A stretch of 64,000 nt of DNA from Janthinobacterium sp. 344 (GTDB taxonomy: Bacteria > Pseudomonadota > Gammaproteobacteria > Burkholderiales > Burkholderiaceae_D): positions 1-64,000 of the forward strand of contig NZ_FOKL01000012.1 in NCBI RefSeq assembly GCF_900112025.1. Reading direction: 5' to 3'. Each line of letters begins with the position of its first letter. The first letter of the stretch is position 1. Positions 54,376 to 62,014 of this stretch are shown here, one piece after another. The notes under the pieces were generated by a model, which worked only from the letters and a program-made list of their open reading frames with translations, was not told the origin of the DNA and made no database searches. The translations under genes were made by a program, and so were the position numbers.

Positions 54376-55959
54376 ATGCCCGCATTACTACAACTCGACC
54401 GTCTTTCCTTCGTGCTGCCCGATGGGCGCACCCTGTTTTCTGATGTGCAGATGTCCTTTGCCCCGCGGCATATCGGCCTCGTCGGAGATAACGGCGCGGG
54501 CAAGAGCGTGCTGGCGCGCCTGCTGGCAGGCCAGTTGCCGCCTTCCAGCGGCGCCGTGCGCTGCCACGGCCGCGTGCACTACGTGGCGCAGGAGCTGGAC
54601 CCGCAGCACTATCCCACGGTGGCGGCGCTCGCTGGCGCAAGCGGTTTGCTGGACGCGCTGGAACGCATCGCGCAGGGCAGCGACGATGAAGCCGATTACG
54701 CCCTCGTGGGCGAGCGCTGGGATGCCCAGGCCCGCTTGCGCCAGGCGCTCGATGCCATCGACTTGCCCCATGTGGATGCGCAGACGCCGACGGCTGGCCT
54801 GAGCGGCGGCGAACGCCAGCGCATCGCCCTGCAGGGCGCCTGGCTGTCGCAGGCGGACTGGCTGGTGCTCGATGAGCCGAGCAACCATCTCGATGCGCGG
54901 CAGCGCGCGCGGCTGGTGGCGCAGATGGCGCGCTGGCCCGGCGGCTTGCTGCTGGTCAGCCATGACCGCGGCTTGCTGGAACACGTCGATGACATCGTCG
55001 AAGTATCGCCCCAGGGCGTGCGCAGCTATGGCGGCAACTACACCGCGTATGCGCAGCAGCGGGCGCTGGAACAGGCCGGCTTCGCGTCGGCCCTGCAGGC
55101 GGAAAAGGCCGGCGCCAGGCGCGAACAGCGCGCAGCGCAGCAGCAGGCCGAACGCCAGCAGAAACGGGTGACGCGCGGTGAGCGGGAGGGCCGCGAAGGC
55201 AATCAGAGCAAGCTCCTGCTCGATGCGAAAAAAGAGAAAAGCCAGGATAGCCAGGGCAAGCTGCGCCTGCGCGCACACGAGGCGCAGCAGGCGCGCCAGC
55301 AGCGCGTGATGGAGGCCGGCGCCCGCTGCGCGCCAGAGGTGGAGCGCCTGCTGCTGGCGCCCGACAGCGCCGTGCCGAACGGCAAGCTGATCCTGGAACT
55401 GCGCGACCTGGTCTTGCCATATGGCCAGGCGCAGCCGTTGACGCTGGTTGTGAGCGGCCCGCGCCGTCTGGCCGTGACGGGGAACAATGGCAGCGGCAAG
55501 TCGACCCTGCTGCGCGTGATCGCCGGGCAGCTGGCGCCCGCCAGTGGCGAGCTGCGCTGCCATGCCAGGGTGGCCTGGCTGGACCAGCACGCGGGCGGGC
55601 GCGAAGGCGAGCTGAGCGCCGTGCAGCGCTTGCAGGCACGCAACAGCATTGTGCCGGAAGGCGAGCTGCGCACGCGGCTGGCGCTGCTGGGCATCGCCGG
55701 TGCGCGCGCCACCGTGCCCAGCCGCTTGCTCAGCGGCGGCGAGCGCATGAAGGTGGCGCTGGCCGCCGAGCTGTACGCGCAGGCGCCGCCGCAGTTGCTG
55801 CTGCTCGACGAGCCCGACAATCACCTGGACCTGGCCAGCCTGCAGGCGCTCGAGCAGATGCTGCGGCAATACGCGGGCGCGCTACTTGTGGTGTCGCACG
55901 ACCAGGCATTTCTGCAGGCGATAAACCTTGACCCAGAGGGCTTGACATTGCAAAAGTGA
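54376..55959 (+). CDS. ABC-F family ATPase (ribosome-associated type)
   Basis: This 527-residue soluble protein has two ABC domains and no membrane segment. Domain 1 has Walker A GDNGAGKS (about 36-43), signature LSGGERQR and DEPSNHLD. Domain 2 has TGNNGSGKST, LSGGERMK and DEPDNHLD. A charged linker (about 230-300, rich in Gln/Arg/Lys) joins them, as in Uup/EttA relatives that act on ribosomes. AAGGAG lies 5 nt before the ATG. It is not close enough to a known resistance class to call drug resistance. Confidence 0.9.
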   Translation: MPALLQLDRLSFVLPDGRTLFSDVQMSFAPRHIGLVGDNGAGKSVLARLLAGQLPPSSGAVRCHGRVHYVAQELDPQHYPTVAALAGASGLLDALERIAQGSDDEADYALVGERWDAQARLRQALDAIDLPHVDAQTPTAGLSGGERQRIALQGAWLSQADWLVLDEPSNHLDARQRARLVAQMARWPGGLLLVSHDRGLLEHVDDIVEVSPQGVRSYGGNYTAYAQQRALEQAGFASALQAEKAGARREQRAAQQQAERQQKRVTRGEREGREGNQSKLLLDAKKEKSQDSQGKLRLRAHEAQQARQQRVMEAGARCAPEVERLLLAPDSAVPNGKLILELRDLVLPYGQAQPLTLVVSGPRRLAVTGNNGSGKSTLLRVIAGQLAPASGELRCHARVAWLDQHAGGREGELSAVQRLQARNSIVPEGELRTRLALLGIAGARATVPSRLLSGGERMKVALAAELYAQAPPQLLLLDEPDNHLDLASLQALEQMLRQYAGALLVVSHDQAFLQAINLDPEGLTLQK

Positions 55960-56038
55960 CAATTTAATGAAAAAAGTCACGCTTCATGCTTGTAGAGCAT
56001 GCTTCATGAAACGATGCTGAATTTTGTTTGATTGTCGG

Positions 56039-56044
56039 TATAAT
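56039..56044 (+). promoter_or_regulatory. -10 box (TATAAT) upstream of the RidA gene
   Basis: A consensus TATAAT with a weak CTGAAT 16 nt upstream. Transcription from here gives a ~165-nt leader containing AACCGG...CCGGTT (56054-56087) and a perfect GCGGTC-CAT-GACCGC hairpin (56122-56136). Just upstream lies the inverted repeat CATGCT-N5-AGCATG (55985-56001). The 55960-56214 gap has no other supported feature. Confidence 0.5.
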
Positions 56045-56214
56045 CCACTGAATAACCGGGGCTATTTGTGAACTAAAACTGCCGGTTCACCAATATGATG
56101 ACGTTTAATCTGGCACTGTTGGCGGTCCATGACCGCGCGGCCAGGGCAGCGTTATCCCAGCCCAGCCGTTCATGAATTTCGGTTTCGTTTATATTGTTTT
56201 CTTGGAGAAATAGC

Positions 56215-56673
56215 ATGTCGTTTTACGAAAAACTCAAGGCCCTCAACATCGAATTGCCAGTCGTTGCCGCGCCCGCCGCTGCCTACGTGATGCACGCCCG
56301 CACGGGCAACACCGTCTTCCTGTCCGGCCACCTGGCCAAGAAGGATGGCAAGGTCTGGGTTGGCCAGCTGGGCAAGGACGTCACCACGGAAGAAGGCAAA
56401 GTGGCCGCGCGCGGCATCGCCATCGAACTGATCGCCACCCTGCAAGACGCCTGCGGCGGCGATCTGAACAAGGTCAAGCGCATCGTCAAGGTCATGAGCC
56501 TGGTCAATTCCACCTCCGAGTTCACGGAACAGCACCTGGTCACCAACGGCGCCTCGGAACTGTTCGTCGACATTTTCGGCGACAGCGGCAAGCACGCCCG
56601 TTCGGCCTTCGGCGTGGCGCAAATCCCCCTGGGCGCTTGCGTCGAGATCGAACTGATCGCCGAACTGGCCTGA
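56215..56673 (+). CDS. RidA family protein (enamine/imine deaminase fold)
   Basis: This 152-residue protein of the YjgF/RidA family hydrolyses reactive enamine or imine intermediates of amino-acid metabolism. The conserved Arg is in KHARSAFGVAQIPLGACVEIE and LSGHLAKKDGKVW stands at the family's FVSGQ position. Its length, ~25 residues over canonical RidA, matches the longer COG0251 branch. GGAG lies 9 nt before the ATG. It lies upstream of two amino-acid permeases. Confidence 0.88.
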   Translation: MSFYEKLKALNIELPVVAAPAAAYVMHARTGNTVFLSGHLAKKDGKVWVGQLGKDVTTEEGKVAARGIAIELIATLQDACGGDLNKVKRIVKVMSLVNSTSEFTEQHLVTNGASELFVDIFGDSGKHARSAFGVAQIPLGACVEIELIAELA

Positions 56674-56788
56674 CCACCTGAGCATGCCGGCGCTCACCCG
56701 CCGGCCAGCCCTTTCCTCCTTTCCAGCAAGAGCGGAACCGCCATTGGGTGGAGGGATGGGTGCATTCTAGAAAAAACGGAGACACGTA

Positions 56789-58219
56789 ATGAAAACGAGT
56801 GAACAAGGCTTGCACCGCGGCCTGGGCGAGCGGCAGATCCGCCTGATGGCGCTGGGCGCCGCGATTGGCGTGGGCCTGTTTCTGGGCTCCGGCAACGCCA
56901 TCAAGATGGCCGGTCCCGGCATCATGCTGTCGTATATTATCGGTGGCGCGGTCATCTTCATGATCATGCGCGCGCTGGGCGAAATGGCCGTGCACAATCC
57001 CGTCGCCGGTTCCTTCAGCCGCTATGCCCAGGACTATCTGGGTCCCCTGCAAGGCTACCTGACGGGCTGGAACTACTGGTTCCTGTGGCTGGTCACATGC
57101 GTGGCGGAAATTACCGCCGTTGCCATCTACATGGGCATCTGGTTCCCCGACGTGCCGCGCTGGATCTGGGCCTTGGCTGCCCTCGGTTCCATGGGCGCCA
57201 TCAACCTGCTGGCCGTGAAAGCCTACGGCGAGTTCGAGTTCTGGTTTGCCCTGATCAAGGTCGTCACCATCATCCTGATGATCATCGGCGGCGCCGGCAT
57301 GATCATCTTCGGTTTTGGCAACGACGGCGTGGCCATCGGCATTTCGAACCTGTGGACGCATGGCGGCTTCTTCCCGAATGGCGCGCAAGGCGTGCTGATG
57401 TCGCTGCAGATGGTGATGTTTGCCTACCTGGGCGTGGAAATGATCGGCCTGACGGCCGGCGAAGCGGCCAACCCGAAGAAATCGATCCCGGACGCGATCA
57501 ATTCCGTGTTCTGGCGCATCCTGATTTTCTATGTCGGCGCGCTGTTCGTCATCCTCTCGATCTACCCATGGAATGAAATCGGCACCACGGGCAGCCCGTT
57601 CGTCATGACGTTCGAACGCCTGGGCATCAAGACGGCGGCCGGCATCATCAACTTCGTCGTGCTGACGGCGGCCTTGTCGTCGTGCAATGGCGGTATCTTC
57701 AGCACGGGCCGCATGCTGTATAACCTGGCGCTGCAAGGCCAGGCGCCGAAAGCGTTTGCGGAAACCACGGCCAGCGGCGTGCCGCGCCGCGCCATCATGG
57801 TGTCCGTCGTGGCGCTGCTGATCGGCGTGCTGCTGAACTACATGGTGCCGGAAAAAGTGTTTATCTGGGTCACGTCGATTTCCACCTTCGGCGCCGTCTG
57901 GACCTGGGGCGTGATCCTGGTGACGCAGATCCAGTTCCGCAAGACCTTGAGCCCGCAGGAAATCAAGAACCTGGCCTTCCGCATGCCGTTCGCGCCGTAT
58001 GGTTCCTGGATTTCGCTGGCCTTCCTGGCGCTGGTGATCGGACTGATGGCGTATTTCCCCGATACGCGCATCGCCCTGATGATCGGACCAGCCTGGCTGA
58101 TCCTGCTGACGGTGCTGTACTACGTGCTGGGCCTGGCGCCGAAAGAGCGCCGCGATGAAGTACCGCAAGGCTACGAAGCGGGCTGGCCGCCGGCCGACGT
58201 GCCGCACGGTAAAAAGTAA
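56789..58219 (+). CDS. Amino-acid permease, AAT/APC family (ProY/HutT-like)
   Basis: This 476-residue, twelve-helix permease has the APC signature at TM1 (LGAAIGVGLFLGSGNAIKMAGPG) and the AAT-family loop NPVAGSFSRYAQDYLGP. It also has VEMIGLTAGEAANPKKSIPDAINSVFWR, diagnostic for the E. coli ProY/AnsP/GabP group. A proline or aromatic/histidine substrate is possible; I cannot decide. CGGAGA precedes the ATG. A strong terminator follows. Confidence 0.9.
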   Translation: MKTSEQGLHRGLGERQIRLMALGAAIGVGLFLGSGNAIKMAGPGIMLSYIIGGAVIFMIMRALGEMAVHNPVAGSFSRYAQDYLGPLQGYLTGWNYWFLWLVTCVAEITAVAIYMGIWFPDVPRWIWALAALGSMGAINLLAVKAYGEFEFWFALIKVVTIILMIIGGAGMIIFGFGNDGVAIGISNLWTHGGFFPNGAQGVLMSLQMVMFAYLGVEMIGLTAGEAANPKKSIPDAINSVFWRILIFYVGALFVILSIYPWNEIGTTGSPFVMTFERLGIKTAAGIINFVVLTAALSSCNGGIFSTGRMLYNLALQGQAPKAFAETTASGVPRRAIMVSVVALLIGVLLNYMVPEKVFIWVTSISTFGAVWTWGVILVTQIQFRKTLSPQEIKNLAFRMPFAPYGSWISLAFLALVIGLMAYFPDTRIALMIGPAWLILLTVLYYVLGLAPKERRDEVPQGYEAGWPPADVPHGKK

Positions 58220-58241
58220 TCCAGCGTAGTTGAGCTGAATC

Positions 58242-58278
58242 AAAAGCGCGCCCCTGCTCTTGCAGCGGCGCGCTTTTT
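58242..58278 (+). terminator. Rho-independent terminator after the first APC permease
   Basis: AAAAGCGCGCC pairs with GGCGCGCTTTT around an inner CTGC-TCTT-GCAG, ending in five T. It sits 23 nt after the stop. Confidence 0.9.
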
Positions 58279-58389
58279 CTTTCATATTGGCAATTCCATG
58301 CAGCGCCAGTGCCCATGCGCGTTTCGCGGCACACGGCCGGCGTTGTTTCCTTGCATCAAACTTCTGTTTAGCTGAGCCGATGAAAGCCC

Positions 58390-58395
58390 TATAAT
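58390..58395 (+). promoter_or_regulatory. -10 box (TATAAT) of the second APC permease
   Basis: A consensus TATAAT with a partial -35 (TTTAGC, 17-nt spacer) lies about 115 nt before the GTG start. The rest of the 58220-58514 gap holds the previous terminator and an unremarkable leader. Confidence 0.5.
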
Positions 58396-58514
58396 CGCTT
58401 AGTTTTCAAAATGGACGCGATCTTTCCGGTTTTTTGCCAGGTAGGGCCGGAGCGCCGTTTTTAAGTGTTTTTACCCGTCATGTATACGAATGCATGCCTC
58501 ATAAAGGAAGTCTA

Positions 58515-59987
58515 GTGAGCCAAACCCTGGTCCAGAAAATTTGCCGCACCAAGCCGATCGATACCACGGTCGAATATGGTGAAGGCCTCAGCAGCAGTGG
58601 CTTGAGCCGGTCCATCGGCCTGTTTTCCCTCACCATGATCGGCGTCGGCGCCACCGTCGGCACGGGTATCTTCTTTACCATGGTCGAAGCCGTCCCAAAG
58701 GCGGGCCCATCGGTCATCCTGTCGTTCCTGATCGCCGCCATCACGGCCGGCTTGACGGCCCTGTGCTATGCGGAATTGTCGTTCCGCATCCCCGCGTCCG
58801 GTTCCTCGTATTCGTTCGCCTACGCCACCGTGGGCGAGTTTCTTGCCTTCATCATGGCCGCCTGTCTGCTGCTGGAATACGGGCTGGCGGGCAGTGCCGT
58901 GGCCATCGGCTGGTCATCCTATCTGAACAACTTCCTGGAAAATGCGTTTGGCTGGCACATCCCGGAGATGCTGCGCACGCCCATGATCGTGTCCGGCCCG
59001 CATGGCATGGAATTCCGGGCCGGCCACATCAACCTGCCGCCCATTTTCCTGATCTGCATGTGCGGCTTCCTGCTGCTGCGCGGCGCCAAGGAATCGGCGC
59101 TGATGAACGCCATCATGGTCATCATCAAGCTGGCGATCCTGGTGTTTTTCATCGTCATCGCGTTTTCCGGCTTCAATGCCGACAATTTCTTCCCCTTCTT
59201 TAATAGCGACAACAGCAAGGGCTTTGCCGGCATGACGGGCGTGACGGCCGCCGCCGGCACCGTGTTCTTCTCCTTCATCGGCCTCGACACGGTGGCCACG
59301 GCGGGTGACGAAGTGAAAAACCCCACGCGCAATGTGCCGCGCGGCATCCTGGGCGCCTTGCTGATCGTCACCGTGTTTTACTTGCTGGTGGCCGTGGCGG
59401 CGCTGGGCGCGCAACAGGCGAAACTGTTCGAAGGCCAGGAAGCGGGCCTGGCGGTGATCCTGCAAAACGTCACGGGCAAGACCTGGCCCGCGCTGGTGCT
59501 GTCGGCCGGCGCCGTCATTTCCGTCTTCAGCGTGACCCTGGTGACGATCTACGGCCAGACGCGCATCCTCTTCGCCGTCAGCCGCGATGGCCTGATCCCG
59601 AAATCGTTCCAGAAAATCCACCCGCGCACCCTGGTGCCGGTCAGCAATACCATCATGGTCTGCCTGGTGGTGGCCGTGGTGGCGGGCACGGTGGATGCCA
59701 CCTACCTGTGGGACATGGTCAGCATCGGCACCCTGACGGCCTTCATGGTGGTGTCGATCGCCGTCCCCGTGCTGCGCCACAAGCAGGGCGCGAACCGCAT
59801 CGAGGGCTTCAGCGTGCCGTTCGGCCCGTACGTGATTCCCGGCCTGAGCGTGCTCGCTTGCCTGTACATCATGCGCGACTTGCCGCATACGACGTTTGTC
59901 GTGTTCAGCATCTGGATGGCCGTGACGGTGGCCATTTACTTCCTGTACAGCATGCGGCATTCGCATCTGGGCAAGAAGGCCCGCTAA
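58515..59987 (+). CDS. Amino-acid permease, APC superfamily (cationic-amino-acid-transporter-like)
   Basis: This 490-residue permease with about twelve helices resembles YfnA/CAT transporters: LFSLTMIGVGATVGTGIFF at TM1, ALCYAELSFRIPASGSSYSFAYATVGE, FFSFIGLDTVATAGDEVKNPTRNVPRGI and TRILFAVSRDGLIP. That branch takes up branched-chain or basic amino acids. I chose GTG 58515 because AAAGGAAG lies 4 nt upstream; ATG 58494 would add seven residues without such a site. It is followed by a terminator. Confidence 0.88.
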   Translation: MSQTLVQKICRTKPIDTTVEYGEGLSSSGLSRSIGLFSLTMIGVGATVGTGIFFTMVEAVPKAGPSVILSFLIAAITAGLTALCYAELSFRIPASGSSYSFAYATVGEFLAFIMAACLLLEYGLAGSAVAIGWSSYLNNFLENAFGWHIPEMLRTPMIVSGPHGMEFRAGHINLPPIFLICMCGFLLLRGAKESALMNAIMVIIKLAILVFFIVIAFSGFNADNFFPFFNSDNSKGFAGMTGVTAAAGTVFFSFIGLDTVATAGDEVKNPTRNVPRGILGALLIVTVFYLLVAVAALGAQQAKLFEGQEAGLAVILQNVTGKTWPALVLSAGAVISVFSVTLVTIYGQTRILFAVSRDGLIPKSFQKIHPRTLVPVSNTIMVCLVVAVVAGTVDATYLWDMVSIGTLTAFMVVSIAVPVLRHKQGANRIEGFSVPFGPYVIPGLSVLACLYIMRDLPHTTFVVFSIWMAVTVAIYFLYSMRHSHLGKKAR

Positions 59988-60004
59988 TGCAGCCTGTTCC
60001 ATCT

Positions 60005-60035
60005 AAAACCGCCGCGCTTGCCGGCGGTTTTTTTT
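60005..60035 (+). terminator. Rho-independent terminator after the second APC permease
   Basis: A perfect 9-bp stem AAACCGCCG / CGGCGGTTT with a 7-nt loop is followed by eight T in total, 18 nt after the stop. The next ATG is 20 nt further on. Confidence 0.92.
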
Positions 60036-60054
60036 ATTTCTAACCGGAATTTAC

Positions 60055-62004
60055 ATGATGAAAATAACTGATCTGGCCGCTTGCGGCTTGCTGGCAAGCA
60101 GTCTTCTTGGCAGCGCAGCGCAGGCCGCTCCTGCCGCCGAGCCGGCATTGCGCGACTATCGCGCCGTCGCCCTGTCGGCCAATGGCCAGCGCATCGCCGC
60201 CATCGAATCGAGCAAGGCGGGCGAGCCGCCGCAGCGTCCGCATGCGGCCATCGTCGTGCGCGACGCCGCCAACGGCACCATCGTGCAGCAATTCGACCCG
60301 TGCGCCGTGTGTTCCTACGACAAGCCCAACTGGTCGCCCGATGGCAGGCAACTGGCCTTTGTCGGCTACGACGCCAAGGCGGGCACGGCGCATCTGTACC
60401 TGGCCACGATGACACAGGCGCAGACGCGCGTGTTGACCAGTATCAAGGGCGTGGCCAGCACGGCGCGCTGGTCGCCCGACGGCACGCAGCTGGCCTTGCT
60501 CGCCACAGTGGGCGCGCGCAAGCTGGCCGGCGCCGTGGAAGCGGGCGTGCGCCAGGTGGGCGAAGTGGGCAGCGAAGACGATGCCCAGCGCATCGGCGTC
60601 GTGCCTGCCAGCGGTGGCGAGCTGCGTTTGCTGTCGCCAGGCGACACCTATGTATATGAATATAACTGGACCCCGGATGGACGCGGCTTCGTGGCCACCA
60701 GCGCGCAGGGCAATGGCGACAGTAACTGGTGGGTGGCCAAGCTCAGCCATATCGACGCCGCCACGGGCGTCCTGCGTGTGGTGGCCGCCCCTGCCATGCA
60801 GCTGAACCTGCCTTCCGTTTCACCTGACGGCAAGACGGTGGCCTTCATCGGTGGCCTGATGAGCGACTTCGGCGTCACAGGCGGCGATCTCTACACGGTG
60901 CCGCTGGCCGGCGGCACGCCGCGCAATCTCACGCCAGACTATCGTGGCACCTTCAATGGCGTCGTCTGGCGCAGCGCCGGCTTGCTGGCAACGGCCTTGA
61001 TCGATTCGCAGCTGGCGCTCGTGCCTGTCGATGTGCAAACGGGTCCCGCCCAGCCCGTGCTGCTCGGAGAACTGAGCAGCGGCGGCAGCGATGGGCGTCT
61101 GTCGTTCAGCGCCGACGGCCGGCGCGCCGCCGCAGCACAGCAGGACTTTACGCATGCGGCCCACTTGGTGGCCGGCCCCGTGGGCCAGTTGAAGAAGATT
61201 ACGCATGACAATGATCACTTCACACCTCAGCTGAGCGTGCAAAACGTGGGCTGGACCAATGAGCAATACCAGGTGCAGGGCTGGTTGCTGGGGCCGATGA
61301 AGGTCGAGGCGGGCAAGCAGTATCCGATGATCGTCAACGTGCATGGCGGTCCCGCAGCAGCGGCCTCGCCGCACTACGTGGAAGCCGGCGGACAGATCCA
61401 GGAATTCACGGATAAAGGCTATTTCATCTTCCTGCCCAACCCGCGCGGCAGCTTTGGCCAGGGCCAGGCATTTACGCGCGCCAATATGGCCGATTTTGGC
61501 GGCGGCGACTGGCGCGACATCCTGGCCGGCATCGATGCCGTGCAAAAAGTGGCGCCCGTCGATGGTCAGCGCCTGGGCCTGATCGGCCACTCGTACGGCG
61601 GCTTCATGACCATGTGGGGCGTCACGCACAGCGACCGCTTCAAGGCGGCCGTGGCCGGCGCGGGCGTGTCGAACTGGATCAGTTACTATGGCCAGAACGG
61701 CATCAACCAGTGGATGATCCCCTTCTTCGGCGCCTCCGCGTATGACCAGCCCGAAGTCTACCGCCGTGCCTCGCCCATCGAATCGATCAAGGCAGCGAAG
61801 ACGCCCACCCTGATCTACGTGGGCGAGCGCGACGTGGAAACGCCGGCCGCCCAGTCGCTGGAATTCTGGCACGGCTTGCGCGCCATGGGCGTGCCGTCCA
61901 GCCTGTTCATCTACGACGGCGAAGGCCATTCCTTCCGCAAGCCCGAGCACCAGCGCGACTTGCGCCAGCGCACCCTGGCGTGGTTTGAGCGTTATCTGAA
62001 ATAA
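60055..62004 (+). CDS. Exported S9 family peptidase (prolyl oligopeptidase/acylaminoacyl peptidase-like)
   Basis: This 649-residue serine peptidase has a signal peptide (MMKITDLAACGLLASSLLGSAAQA) and an N-terminal beta-propeller built from PD40-type repeats (NWSPDGRQLAFVG, RWSPDGTQLALLA, SVSPDGKTVAFIG). A C-terminal alpha/beta-hydrolase domain follows. The nucleophile is in GLIGHSYGGFMTMWG, the Asp in YVGERDVETPAAQ and the His in DGEGHSFRKPEH. It should cleave short peptides in the periplasm. It stands alone after a terminator and faces the FUSC gene. Confidence 0.93.
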   Translation: MMKITDLAACGLLASSLLGSAAQAAPAAEPALRDYRAVALSANGQRIAAIESSKAGEPPQRPHAAIVVRDAANGTIVQQFDPCAVCSYDKPNWSPDGRQLAFVGYDAKAGTAHLYLATMTQAQTRVLTSIKGVASTARWSPDGTQLALLATVGARKLAGAVEAGVRQVGEVGSEDDAQRIGVVPASGGELRLLSPGDTYVYEYNWTPDGRGFVATSAQGNGDSNWWVAKLSHIDAATGVLRVVAAPAMQLNLPSVSPDGKTVAFIGGLMSDFGVTGGDLYTVPLAGGTPRNLTPDYRGTFNGVVWRSAGLLATALIDSQLALVPVDVQTGPAQPVLLGELSSGGSDGRLSFSADGRRAAAAQQDFTHAAHLVAGPVGQLKKITHDNDHFTPQLSVQNVGWTNEQYQVQGWLLGPMKVEAGKQYPMIVNVHGGPAAAASPHYVEAGGQIQEFTDKGYFIFLPNPRGSFGQGQAFTRANMADFGGGDWRDILAGIDAVQKVAPVDGQRLGLIGHSYGGFMTMWGVTHSDRFKAAVAGAGVSNWISYYGQNGINQWMIPFFGASAYDQPEVYRRASPIESIKAAKTPTLIYVGERDVETPAAQSLEFWHGLRAMGVPSSLFIYDGEGHSFRKPEHQRDLRQRTLAWFERYLK

Positions 62005-62014
62005 GCTGGCAGCC

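Noticed and set aside
56095-56175. 26-codon frame (MMTFNLALLAVHDRAARAAL...) upstream of RidA as a gene
   Set aside because: It has no Shine-Dalgarno, and most of it coincides with hairpin-forming sequence. Kept only as part of the leader observation.
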